Shown here: one piece after another, positions 9,343-19,923 of the stretch
Position numbering within the stretch: the stretch's first letter is position 1
How the letters are laid out: each line of letters opens with the position of its first letter
Assembly: GCA_900404475.1 (NCBI GenBank)
Contig: OUQQ01000205.1
Coordinates: 1 to 29,858 of the forward strand
Origin: Spongospora subterranea
Taxonomy: Eukaryota > Endomyxa > Phytomyxea > Plasmodiophorida > Plasmodiophoridae
Direction: 5' to 3'
DNA: 29,858 nt
Notes under the pieces: generated by a model
Database searches by the model: none
Told to the model about the DNA's origin: nothing
The model's input: only the letters and a program-made list of their open reading frames with translations
Translations under genes and position numbers: made by a program

Positions 9343-10000
9343 TTTTACTCGTTTGTTTTATTACATACTATGTCATATCTTATTGTATATTTTCACCTTC
9401 AAATTTATTCATTATCTGCTTGTCAGGCGGGACATTGTTTAGATCGTATCGCCTCTGAGATGTTTTTCGGCTCTTAGTGTGCGCAGAATCAAGGCAAAAA
9501 ATTGTATTTATCGATGAAAAACGAGTACTCAATATGTAGAATACTCTTTGATACTAAGTTCCTAGACAATTCTCTCCTCAGGTCCTAGTGAGGCCGCATA
9601 GGATTTCTCCAACTTCGAGCGATTTTGTCTTGCGAACTTCAAAAAGAGGAGTATTTGGGATTCAGCCTCTGATAAACGATAACGCTGAGCTGTGATCGGA
9701 AGAACCCGAACGTAAATTTCTAGAAATAGCAGAACACATCACCAGTATAAAACCCTGACGGTCATTGCTATGCAACCTTAAAGTTCATAAATCGCAAACG
9801 ATGGGAACATGCTCCTGTTCAACGACTCTGAATCTGATCATCATGTTACCCATAGAGAGGTTTCACCAAGACTGTCATATAAAACCTGCGCCTCGGCCTA
9901 CGGAGTGCAGTCCCGGACTGGCTTCCCAGTTCCCCTTCAACAATTGAAGTGGCTTGGCCTTGACGGGGTAGCGCCGTAAACGGATCACACCATACCCTGA
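9343..10000. other. intergenic, no gene seen
   Basis: AT-rich sequence after the 331-residue gene, presumably its 3' UTR followed by the upstream region of the membrane-protein gene. Only short frames without content (9765-9947 plus; 9875-10168 minus, which overlaps the start of the next gene). Confidence 0.5.
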
Positions 10001-10973
10001 ATGGTTCATGGAGTTTGGGCCATAATAGGGCTCATATCCCTGGTAAACGCCCAAGTTCGCCCAGCGGTCGCACCGCGTGCCGAATATCCCAAAGATGGGC
10101 TTCAACTTGCCGTCTGCGTTAACAGCGTGTTGTGGAGGTTGAAGTCCCTGGATTATTTCCCATCCCATACGAGTCTGCAGGGTTTATACTCAACTGGAAA
10201 GTTTCCTCCTAATGATGGGTCTGTCGATTTTCATTTCGATAGCCGTCGATTCAAAGTAAGTTTCAGACAACATTTTTTTGTTTTTCTTGTGAATGCGTTT
10301 ACGGAAGTGGCATCAATAACAATGAGTGAGGAGTCAATTTTAATTCTGGAATTCGATAGGATGTGATCGCTGCGTTTACAGGATCAAGCGACTGTGACGA
10401 TGCACATCTTTTGTTATGGAATTGGAGAACAAGCGCATTTGTTGAAGGTGTGAATGCGCCAAACCAGTATGATCTCTGGTCGTCGTCCAACCCACATACC
10501 TTTCACCGGTTTCGATTTATTAAAAAAGGGCAAAATGCCCTCTTGGTAAGGGATCAGATTTTCCCAAAATTACCTTGTTTTCACAATGGTTGCAGTACCC
10601 GTTTGTGAATCTATATGGAATATCTACACAGCCAGATTCTCCTGATCTTCGTTGGACTGTCATCGCAAATGGTGGTGCCCAGTTGACAAAATTTGCTTCT
10701 GATTTACCTAGTTCTTTGTTCGCTCCAACAATCAAATGCAGTTTCACAGCATTGCCTACGACAAGATGTCCTCCAGACATAAGAAAATACTTACTCGCCA
10801 TGTTTGGAAGTGAATCTAAATTGCCGGGCAGATTCAAAAATATCGCTTTTCCCCAAACGGAATCGTTCATGAATGAGTGGCAGTACTATGTTATATTGGT
10901 GCTAATCCAAGTCTTGATCATTACATTCGTAGTATATTATCGCAAGCGAAATGCAAGGCAGAAATTAGGATGA
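10001..10973 (+). CDS. type I membrane protein, 272 residues, unrecognised
   Basis: Exons 10001-10255, 10360-10545 and 10596-10973 join in phase (255, 186 and 378 bases). The first intron is long for this locus (104 bases), the second 50 bases. The product starts with a clear signal peptide (VWAIIGLISLVNA, cleavage likely after residue 17-18). A lumenal or extracellular domain of about 220 residues follows, with several Cys (SSDCDDAH, IKCSF, TRCPP). One C-terminal transmembrane helix (YYVILVLIQVLIITFVVYY) and a short basic tail RKRNARQK end the protein. That layout suits a secretory-pathway or ER subunit. I compared it mentally with EMC7 and EMC10 and found no convincing match, so no family is given. 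The stop codon overlaps an AATAAA signal, and the gene is convergent with Sec20, stops 24 bases apart. Confidence 0.82.
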
Positions 10974-10978
10974 ATAAA
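10973..10978 (+). promoter_or_regulatory. AATAAA overlapping the TGA stop codon
   Basis: The TGA at 10971-10973 shares its last base with AATAAA. If used, the mRNA would be cut 10-30 bases further on, at or inside the antisense end of the Sec20 coding region. Confidence 0.55.
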
Positions 10979-10997
10979 TAACTGGGCGAAATCGGGA

Positions 10998-11849
10998 TTA
11001 CAAATCGTGAGATGGATATACGGCAGGGCGAATAATGGAAAAAATATACTCAATTATTACCCAGAACCGAACACCAACTCTCTTATGGAAAATGTAAACC
11101 ACGACAACAACATAAAAGAGGAGCCCTAACGCGATCAGCAATCGATCTGTTTGCTCTCGTCGACGGATCCTTGCTTGTGCCTCCCTCGTTAGGTCTGTGG
11201 AAGCTTTAATTGAACCTAAAACATATTAATTCTTTTAACTGTAAGGAACGCAAATTTATACTCAAAGTATCATTCGTCCTTCTCATGATGTTTGTCCCTT
11301 CGTCCATCGTTTCATGGATATCTTGACTGAACTGGATCTGATTCGTCAACGTCTGTCGAGTCCTGTGTAAAGCTTCAGTGACACTACGCGCCTGTGATAA
11401 AGCAGCATCGTTGGAAAAATCGCTTCTAGCAGTAACCCTGGCTCTGCAAAAGCAGTCAAAGCAAAGAAACACGGGACCTATCAACCTGAAAACACACCTC
11501 GGGCCTAATAATAATTCCCGTTTTGCTGCTTCTTCCGCTTGTAATTTTCTTCGCTCATGGTCAACGTTTGCTTTTCGAAGCTCGATTCGTAGTCTAAAAG
11601 AAGGGTAAGAAACAGTATTTAATAATTTGAAGCATAAAATTACTGCTTCACAAGATCTAAAATCTGGCCTTGTTGCAAACGATGTTCGGATGATTTTTCG
11701 GGAGCGGGCGCCTCGGCCAATGCCGTCAGCTGGGACAAAGCGGAGCGAATCCGGGTGTTAATGTCGTAGGTTTCGGCGGCGCTATGCATTCCGGATTTCA
11801 GCAGGGCTAAATCCCTTCTGATGGCTAACTGGGCATCGACATGGTTCAT
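10998..11849 (-). CDS. BNIP1: Sec20/BNIP1-type Qb SNARE, four exons
   Basis: Sec20 is the ER-resident SNARE that accepts Golgi-derived COPI vesicles. Exons 11644-11849, 11498-11593, 11262-11443 and 10998-11215 with introns of 50, 54 and 46 bases give about 233 residues (human BNIP1 228). N-terminal half: helical, with ETYDINTRIRSALSQL. The SNARE region follows: TEALHRTRQTLTNQIQFSQD, then IHETMDEGTNIMRRTNDTL. Next comes the conserved basic linker ARIRRREQTDRLLI and a C-terminal anchor (LLIALGLLFYVVVVYIF, about residues 187-203). A further 29 residues follow the anchor, longer than usual; a possible second hydrophobic stretch FWVIIEYIFSII lies there. I chose ATG 11849 (MNHVDAQL); the frame stays open upstream and the segment CRQLCHNPHV resembles the family N-terminus, so the true start may be further upstream. 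Confidence 0.9.
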
Positions 11850-12400
11850 TACGTGCGGATTATGGCAGAGCTGACGACAGGATCTGAAATGGAATCTGAA
11901 CAGAAATTGGACCTGAACCCATGTAACGGAAAACTCGGAACATTTTTTGACTTTCGCGTCAAAAAAGATCATTTGCACTGCTGGTGAACCATGTTTTTTC
12001 GCGAAACGATTCGATTCGAGCCGTGGGAAAAAATTAAAAATTCTCATCGGGGAGATTGCATTCGAGAAGCTGATACTTTTCGTTTGTGGGCAAAGTTTTG
12101 GGTCCCTCCATTGTTTCTCGTTTGTCGTGTTCGCTGTCCTTTTTATACGGCATCCTTTAGGAGTATATTCTACAATATTTTCAATTCCTACTCAGATGTG
12201 CATGTGGTCATATAGTTTTCCTTATTTTCTGTTTTTAAATATCTGAAAGTAAATGTGAAAAGATGTCTCACAATCTGTTTGAAAATGAAAGTTTTGAAAT
12301 TTGCAGGCTTCTTGTGGTGCTTTTGTAGCGATCGTAATGACGTTCATATATTGTCACAATACGGATGTTTCATTTCCATATTATTACAATCATTGGCACA
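11850..12400. other. Sec20 upstream region, no further gene seen
   Basis: The Sec20 frame remains open to about 12047 on the minus strand and may contribute extra N-terminal residues. The rest is AT-rich and carries only small frames without motifs. Confidence 0.4.
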
Positions 12401-13244
12401 TCTTCTTGTCTTAGGTTTCTGCATCTCTATCCCTATCGAACCGACAATGACGTGGGATTCATGAGTGAAGCAATCAAGGAACTCCTATGGATACTGGATG
12501 AGCAGCTCTTTGTTGGGTCAAAGTACATATTGCCGTTTTTGTGACAATAATGCCCGGTCGCATAATTCTGTGCTGATTGCAATAGGTGTACCATAAATGC
12601 CCAGTCTCATCAGGGACCGTCTTGTTTCCAATTTTCTCGTAAGCGATTTATGGAATGATTTGGGTCATGGGAGGAATTCCTTTTTCTTGTCGATGTCCCA
12701 AATTATAATATTGAATTGGAAGACGCAATATAATCAAGAAGAAATCGGTCAAAAAAGTGCAGTATTGGGAGACTTGAGCTGCGCTCAGGCGGAGTATGGA
12801 ATCCAGATAGACTCAGCAAATAATCGTTGTGTTTTAACAACAAACTGTTTTGACGGCACCTTTCATGGCATTCCTATTTTCAATCCCATATCCTCCTCGT
12901 CTTGCTCCTCGATCTTTGTACAGCGTTTTGACGTGACAGCAGTCAGAAATACTCCATAAATGTTTAGAGCTTTTCAGATGCAAAACTTTGCCCAGGTCAA
13001 GGTGACTTCGAAGAATTATGATTCACAGTTGTTACTGGCAAAAAATCATCACGAAAAATGTGTTCTGACCCAGTTTTCAAAGATAAAGCCAATCACTTGG
13101 CGTAATTGTATTAGAATTCCGAAATTCCTAACTGTCATTTTCGACATTTCTTCAGCTATTTTTGATAGCGAAGCGAGCTATCTTATTGTTGACAGGGCCG
13201 CGTCGGCGATCGTAGGAACTGCTTCGAACCGCTTACAAAACTGA
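12401..13244 (+). pseudogene. broken coding remnant, family unknown
   Basis: Two protein-like stretches. The first (about 12400-12543) reads YRTDNDVGFMSEAIKELLWI and ends LFVGSKYILPFL before a TGA. The second is a single frame 12597-13244 (216 codons) interrupted only by one TAA at 12957-12959. Its content looks genuine on both sides of that stop (SAVLGDLSCAQAEYGIQI before; VIFDISSAIFDSEASYLIVD, then RAASAIVGTASNRLQN, after). I recognise no family. Because it lies next to a transposase relic, it may be transposon-derived, but that is only inference. Confidence 0.4.
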
Positions 13245-13409
13245 AGGAGGAAAACAAAACCAGGTGTTACATTGCGAAATTAAGTTGGGATTCAACGATC
13301 ATCGATTTTTTTTCGGTCATCTTTGGTTTATAATTTTTTTAACCAAGTTGGATATTATTCGAGCTTATGAAAAGGAGTTGCCGGGACCTTCCACCCCTTG
13401 CCCAAAAGC

Positions 13410-14575
13410 ATGGCGTCAGCAGATACCCTCGCGGTTGGATCGCAAAGAATAATGAGCTCGAATCCGCATAAAAAGACCAAGACGTAGAGACTCGCAAAGT
13501 TCGACTGCTATCCGGTGGAGGAAGAAAGCCACAGTTTAGTGAACTGGAGGAGTTAATTCTTTATATAAATGAGAAGAATAACAAGGGTCTTCGGGAAAAG
13601 CACTAAACATCTTCAACCGATTCAAAGTAGACGGCTTATACGACAAGGAGGTCCAGTTTATTGTTTCACATGGCTAGGTGTCCAGGTTCAAAGTACGAAA
13701 GGTATTGTGTCCAGACGACAAACGTCTTCGCGCTTGGGTGCCAACGACATCTGCCGACAACATATTCAATCTGTGCATCATTTGACAGAGACACATGGCA
13801 TCACATTACAAACATTATCAATATGAATCAGGTTTCCAGATATTTTGAAACGGAGTCATAATTGCAAAAGGAAGCCGAGATGTCTTGATGCGAAAAGGTG
13901 GAACCTCATATTAAAGGTTCACTGCAACGTTCGCATTCACCGGCGATGGAAAGTTTGTAAAAGCCCATATTTTGTTCTTTGAGTTGACAAACATGCCCAA
14001 TCTACACAAACATACTCTTGTTGACCTGAACAAAACGGGTATGTGGAATGACGATATTCTCCTTCGATTCGCAAAAGATACCCTCATGCACCGTATGGAA
14101 ACAGCGTTTCTAAGGGAACCAACTCTCTTCATCATCGATTCTCACATGGTGCTCATGTTAAACTTGCCAATTGTGAAGATGTTGAAAAGTCCAACGTTTT
14201 CGTTGTCATGGACTCATGGTCCCCCCAAATTTGACTAATATTCTACAACCGTTGAATGTTGCCAAAGAAGTTTCCAAGCGTTTTAACAAACCTTTACGAT
14301 CAATATATTGGGAAGACAATTGAAGATCCCGATCTTCAAATCAAAGCCGGAAACCCAAAACCGCCAGGATATCTGATGGTATCCAATTGGATCATAGAAT
14401 AGAATGGATAGGCACCAGATCACCCGATCAAATCATCAATGCGTTCAAGGTTTGTGGATTGGTTCCTAAAGCATTTTTCGATTTAGACCAGCTTCATTCC
14501 CCATTGAAGGCTTTATTTCTGCCGACATTCGACATTACAATATGGAACGAGCTTTAGGCAAACGAATTTCTGGAA
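13410..14575 (+). pseudogene. pogo/Tigger-like (DDE_1) transposase relic
   Basis: A decayed transposase spread over all three frames. A CENP-B/Tigger-type DNA-binding block lies at 13481-13606: LLSGGGRKPQFSELEELILY followed by INEKNNKGLR, the GAGRKP...ELE...L motif of the family. The catalytic core is at about 13920-14238: AFTGDGKFVKAHILF, then LVDLNKTGMWNDDILLRFAK (the NKTGWM block) and FIIDSHMVL with a catalytic-type Asp. TLQPLNVAKEVSKRFNKP follows in another frame (14243-14300), the usual TSxLQPLDVxxNKP block. The tail is at about 14370-14557: SPDQIINAFKVCGL. Several frameshifts and stops separate the parts, so it is inactive. MASADTLAVG... from 13410 may be the original start. I see no terminal repeats. 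Confidence 0.82.
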
Positions 14576-14805
14576 CAAGACGGTGTCGATCTGTTAGACA
14601 ATTTTTAAGAACCTCCTGATTGGTATCTACCAGAATCAGGTTCCGCAAGTGTTTACATGTGCTTAGCTCGTAAAAAATATGGTCCTGTGTCTCCATTGGA
14701 TTGAAAACCTTACAAGACCCAATCAGTTCGATTCATGAAACACATGGAGGAATTAGCAGACATAACCGACTCAAATTATTTCGAAAATCTGCATGGAGAT
14801 GATGC

Positions 14806-15535
14806 TCAGGCCGGGCTGCGCTCGTAGAGGTTTCCTCGTTGCTTCTCATTGGACGTCGTACCGGCAGCTGTGAAAACAATTGTTTTCAAGCGGGGCAAAA
14901 CTTCCGCCAAGTTCGTCTTCACCAGAGAGCGCATTTCTGACCAAAATGCAAAATGATCAAACGATGTGATTTGGATGGAAACTTTGCTCATGCTGCAAGT
15001 CCTCACACCACAATTTTCCAATAAAGCACACATTCCTGCAGCGACGCCCGTTTCACGAAAGTTGCCCGATTTGGATTCTGCCAACAGATACGTCATTCCG
15101 TTTCATTGTGGTTTACTGAACATGACGACGAAGCTCAGCTAGTTTCTTCTATCGAAGTAAGCGTAAGTATTCTTCCCCATCTTCGGAACCTTGGAGAAGT
15201 TGAAGATTATTCCTTTCTGCCAGCAATCGGTTTGTCTCGCCTGCAAACATTGCTTTCACGTTGACCTCAGCCATTGCTACTGCAGCCGCTTGAATTTCAG
15301 ACCTTTTCTCGTCGCGAACGGAGGATCTATCCACTTTCGCGCGTTTCCTGTTACGGGGGGAGAATCGGTACTCCTTGATGCCCTGGATGTTAACTTTGGA
15401 TGGATCTGCTCCAACAGCGCCAAGGAAGCATCCCGTTTTTCAAAATTTGCGAAACGCATCCCAAGCCTCGCCCACACATTTGTGAGGATGCGTCTTTCTC
15501 GAGCAGTAACTTGCCGTCAATCCATTTTGACATAA
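14806..15535 (-). pseudogene. coding-like minus-strand remnant, possibly transposon-derived
   Basis: Three protein-like stretches in different frames. Around 15440-15500 GEAWDAFRKF, then after a stop TGCFLGAVGADPSKVNIQGI...YRFSPRNRKRAK, and a continuous helical tail (DEKRSEIQAAAVAMAEVNVK ... EEYLRLLR) ending at 15149. A separate open frame 14806-15096 reads TYLLAESKSGNFRETGVAAG and later FDHFAFWSEMRSL, LAEVLPRLKTIVF. The pattern AW..F followed by a Gly/Cys turn resembles the C-terminal tail of DDE_1 transposases, but this is weak. No intact gene can be drawn. Confidence 0.35.
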
Positions 15536-18017
15536 AGGCGGCGTAGCGAAGCAGAAGGAAAAGAAGATAACGAAGAAGAAAAACACCTAAAACCAGGGTT
15601 CAGCCCTTGTTGCAAGATCTCATATCAGACGGATTTAATGTATACAATCAGTCTCCGATACGAACTGCGTTTGAATGACTGTTCGAATTCAATTTCCAAA
15701 CACTTTTATATTTATGATTGATTTGGTTTAAACACTAATTGGGTTAGGGACGTGTGGCGACAGTATTGGTGGGATTCGATCATTGAGATTTTTTATGGGT
15801 TTTCCAGTGAGCGATTTGAAAGAGAGTGTCGCTAGGGCGAATTTATAGGCGGTTATGTAGTTAGACCCTGACACTATGGTCTATAATATTAATCAATCAG
15901 AGGTGATGAGAAAATTTGGTGTGTATTCGGTGTAATATTGGTTCTATTGATGAAGGATGATTATCGCCAAAGGCCTAATTTTAATACATCATTAACCTCG
16001 ACCGACAATTTGACAGATGCCAATGCACATTTACCATTTTGAGATTTGACGGGTTTATGAGACGATTTCACTTTCAATGAAAGATTTTCCTGAATGACGA
16101 AGACAAGCGATGAGGACCACAACTCGGGGAGATCGATTTCCGATCTTTGCCAGAGAGTTCTGGTTGTATGCCATGGTTAGCGATTGACTAAGGGTATCAG
16201 AAGCGGGGATATGAACTTCAGTTTACCTGTGGATTTTGAGAGAAATCTATCGGTAGCGCAGCGCCTGCTTGCAGATTTACCGACGACAGAACGTGTGCGT
16301 CTAAGGCCCTGGAGAGAGGGCGATTAATAATGGTGACATTATAAGGGTTTTAGCGACGAAGATACCTTAGATGAGGGTAGAGCATCGTTATTTGGCATCA
16401 AAGCTGGCTTTGCGAATTTCTAATGCGAACTCAATTAATGATATTTCTGTGAGAACCGATCACGATTGATGAAGACATTGGATACCTGATTTGGCCGCAT
16501 AAAAACTGACAAGCAGTCTTCGATCGGAGACTTACTCGATTGAACCACATGGATCAGTTTGGAAACGAATCTATAATGATCAAATAAGACTGAGACCATT
16601 ATTAGGGTAATGGCTGGAATAGATCATACCGACGTAACGCCCCCTAACAAACGATCAGACGAAGGAATTCAAGATGGATCAAACCCATTGGACGAGATTG
16701 GCAATACCTTTTGGCGGTTAGTCGGAGAATCATGTGAACTGTCATCCTCAACGAATTCAAGTGGCGGAGAAGGAAACCCCTTTGGAACGGGTTTAGAGAA
16801 TCAAGTACAAAGATGAACCTCTTTACTTGAGATTTACCTGAAACGAGACTTGATCTGAGAGGTCGTGATCTGGGGGAGGGAGTTGACCAACTACCGAAAT
16901 CTCATCGTCAAGTTCTGGCTGATCAGCAAACAACTTGGATAATTCCCATTGCCTAAAACTGGGAGAGCGGTAAAATGGGGTATCCTGTTAAGAGCAATAA
17001 GATATCTGCAGTTGACAGTGTTCCAAATTAAGATCTGTTCTTGCGAAAATACCTGGACACCGATTGTGGTCGTCTGATCCGGAGAGATCGGTCTGTCACT
17101 GTCAGGGGTTCTGTACCGATGTTTAAGAAACACTCGTAGGCAATAACGGAAATTCACTTACAGGGACGAATGACAGAATTGAATGATGGTGACAGCAATC
17201 GCCGTCTTCCACCAGATCATTATTAACCTAATACAATCGTCAATCACCAAATTCAAAAGGGAAACGTTTCGGCCCCTGGCGAAATGTCCACAACGATGGT
17301 CTTGGGGGCTGAGACCTAGCGCCAGCGGATGAGTCGTTGAACAACAGCCGTGACAGTTCAACGATACACTGTTGTTATCTGATACGGGGATATATTGTGA
17401 CTGTATGTACAATTCCTGACTGTTAACAAAGCCGTACGGAGAGCCGGAGCGGACATGTCCAGGCTATATATGGAGTACCGTAGTGGCAAACGAACAGCTC
17501 ACCTTTCAAAAACGGCATCCACCTTTTGATATTAGGTGAATTTTTTGTTAACAACAAAGTCACAGGGACCGTATTCCTTGGAAAAGTCATTAAAATTGCT
17601 GCATCCTGTAGGTCTCGTTTGACGACATTTATTAATAAAGCGTTTTCTATTATAAAATTTCGATAATTATAAATGGGCCAAGAGAAACAGAGTAAGGTCA
17701 GAGTAAGGCCAACACTGATTGGTCAGTAGGTCGATAGATGTTCCCTCAGCCAATCGAGGCCAGTCAACTTTAGTTGCATCGTCAGCTTTAATAGAAGGAA
17801 ATGTTGGAATGTGTCAAACAATACGATGCATGCGGTATTAAGACTGCTGTTTTCGACCGAACAATGACGGGGATCGGAAGCAGTTTTATATTCATTTTTC
17901 GCTTGTAAGGTTTTGACATGGAGCGAACATGGTCAATGATCGGGATCAATGTCAACACGTTCGATAACTGGATTCGCCATAATCAAATTGTGATGGATCA
18001 CCTTCATACCTTCAAAT
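15536..18017. other. gene-poor stretch
   Basis: About 2.5 kb in which I can support no gene. Small frames that look mildly protein-like are 16211-16327 on the plus strand (39 codons, starts MNFSLPVDFERNLSVAQRLL), 16610-16816 plus (Ser/Gly/Asn-rich) and 17158-17412 minus (contains a hydrophobic stretch LIMIWWKTAIAVTIIQF that ends at a possible GTAAGT donor). None has a recognised motif or convincing exon partner. The region is visibly rich in GATC/TCGAT words compared with the first 12 kb. Confidence 0.5.
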
Positions 18018-18371
18018 CATTTACCGTAAATTGACTTTTCTAAAAAGGCGATCCATCAGAAAATTGATCATCGTGGCGCTTACCTGGGAGTTTGCCCTGT
18101 TTGTTCCTCAATGAACGAACGTTGGGGCATCCAAACCGATTCGGATGCGACAGGCTTCAAACGAATTAAAAAGGAAATGAAAGAGTACAAGGCGAATGAG
18201 GATACTGAGCCGCCACCGACTGACCACATGGCCTCTAATGAATGTGGGAAAGGGACCTGCCTGGCAGTGAACTCGATAATTTTGGATAGGGAATGTAATC
18301 ATGTGGGGGCAGGTCCCATATCGTGTCCATACCATATTACCGACGGAGGTGCTGATTTTCCCAGATTATAA
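18018..18371 (+). CDS. Cys-rich open frame, unrecognised
   Basis: The frame is open from about 18031 to TAA at 18371; the first in-frame ATG gives MNERWGIQTDSD at 18111. Upstream of that ATG the frame reads GAYLGVCPVCSS. Cys occurs in pairs or near-pairs (CPVC, ECGKGTC, ECNHVGAGPISCPYH), a pattern that could bind metal. I know no family with this spacing. It may be an exon of a larger gene or chance. No expression signals were identified. Confidence 0.3.
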
Positions 18372-19045
18372 TTGAATGAGAATGACCCCTATTACACATT
18401 CATGTCCTAACGATGACGGGGATGTTATAGTGGTCGTTCTCTTTTATGCAGTAATCTTGAACAATGAGCACCTCCGTTGGTGGTAGTGGGTATCCCCTTC
18501 CCCGTTGTAAACTTTCATTGCCTTCTTTATTCTCTTAAAGGCATTTTCAAATGCTGAATTTTTTGTTGTCGGTTAGGTATTAATAGTTTTTGTTATAATC
18601 AAATGGTCGTAGATGCTGTTTGGGTGGATGGCAAAACCCAAAAGCGTCACGACACAATTGCTTCTTCTGCTTCATCGCGATCATGATGTCCCAGAGTCCG
18701 ATGCGATATCACATCTTCGTGCACATGCTGAATCTAATCAGGTTACGTGTGGATGATTATATCCTGGCAATCACGGGTTCCCTAGTGGCTGATCACCCAA
18801 CGACGAATCTGATAACGCTTTCCAGGATCTTTGCCGTCGTCTTCATCGTGGTCGGGGCCCGTTCGGTGTCCATTGTTCACAAATACCCTTATACCTGTTG
18901 GCAATGTCATACGTTGCGAATCTGCTGGAAGGGTATGAAAACCGATCATGCCGCCCGATCAATGCATTTCGCTAGTAAATGGACGTCGGAACTGTGGTCA
19001 ACTTGATCAGAGCCACAATGCCATAAACGATTATCTGATTTCTTC
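18372..19045. other. no supported gene
   Basis: A plus-strand open frame at 18620-19006 contains hydrophobic stretches (IFAVVFIVVGARSV) and several Cys but no known motif. It could belong to a decayed membrane-protein gene like the one at 20.6 kb; this is speculative. Confidence 0.3.
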
Positions 19046-19165
19046 ACAGACGATGAATGCGTTTTGTCCAGGGACGACATCTTGATCAGAGTTCAACCTA
19101 CATGGCAACCTGTGTACATTGAAATCGGGCACGTTATTCGAGAGAATTTAACGACGCATTGACGG
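19046..19165 (+). repeat. inverted repeat, arm A (120 bases)
   Basis: Reverse-complement match to 19713-19832, about four-fifths identical with a one-base length difference. The longest exact run includes TTAAATTCTCTCGAATAACGT read on the minus strand at 19137-19157 side. On the plus strand the arm reads DDECVLSRDDILIRVQ, then a one-base shift leads to ARYSREFNDALT. Confidence 0.85.
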
Positions 19166-19167
19166 CG

Positions 19168-19923
19168 TCACACCTTGGCTGTTCTGGAAGATGAGTATTT
19201 TGCAACGCCTATGACATAAGCTTTCATTGCCTGAGTCAAGTAATTCTGCAACATTGGCGATATGGCATCATACTGCAGCGATTTAAAGGGCAGCCATTGA
19301 TCAGTATTTGGTGAACGAGTTTGATGCGTTGTCAAATGTAATAAATAATCCAAAACTCAACGGATACTGCGAACATGAACCACTGAGCGATCATCGAAAT
19401 TTCGATGCCAATAACCAATCTGAATAGCTTTATTTGATAGGATGATTGTCTTAAATGCTCCAACATATCATTCACAGCGCTTTCAAGCTCGAAACCTTGA
19501 TTTACGGTTGCCCTTAGTCGCTGCAAAATAGTGCCATATCTCTAATAGGGATCATCGCCAACTTCCTATGATTGCAGACTTGCTTGGCTCGGGAGAATGA
19601 TAGCTTCGTCTCGTACGTGATCAACAATTATCATGAGGTGCGGAGAACTTGGGAGTTGCACATACTCATCTGTTAGAACAGACAAGATGCGAAGATCATT
19701 ACCACCGGGACCCCGTCAATGCATCTTTAAATTCTCTCGAATAACGTGCCAGGTTTCGATAAACACAAAGATACCATGTATGTTGGACTCTGCTCACGAT
19801 GTCGTCCCTGAACAAAACGCATCCATCTTCTGCGCGTAATGGCGTTGTTGCTTCGTAATAAGCATCGTCTACAACGCGACGATTTCGTAGATTTATTTTA
19901 ATCAAACATTGGGAACATAGCAC
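19168..19923 (-). pseudogene. minus-strand coding-like segments with one hydrophobic helix, unrecognised
   Basis: From 19923 the frame reads EDGCVLFRDDIVSRVQHTWY and ARYSREFKDALTG to a stop at 19699. Next comes a frame with DEYVQLPSSPHLMIIVDH (19570-19660). From about 19526 NQGFELESAVNDMLEHLRQS leads into a hydrophobic helix (LFRLVIGIEISMIAQWFMF), and finally YDAISPMLQNYLTQAMKAYV to 19168. No donor/acceptor set joins them all in phase: every canonical choice after DALTG creates a stop. It is either a damaged gene or exons of a gene I cannot reconstruct. The first segment is arm B of the inverted repeat. Confidence 0.35.
19713..19832 (-). repeat. inverted repeat, arm B (120 bases)
   Basis: Partner of 19046-19165, in opposite orientation, 547 bases away. 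In this arm the minus-strand reading frame is unbroken (GCVLFRDDIVSRVQ ... YSREFKDALTG), whereas arm A has a one-base shift, so arm B is nearer the ancestral coding sequence. Confidence 0.85.

Noticed and set aside
10520..10870. 116-codon minus-strand frame
   Set aside because: Shadow of exons 2-3 of the membrane-protein gene.
11947..12246. Plus-strand frame with hydrophobic segment
   Set aside because: Overlaps the possible upstream extension of Sec20 on the other strand, has no motif, and reads as AT-rich chance sequence.
14806..15096. hAT transposase dimerisation domain
   Set aside because: A weak resemblance around FWSEMRSL and AAGTTSNEKQRG, but the hallmark TSxxSERxFS motif is absent; left as an unassigned coding-like remnant.
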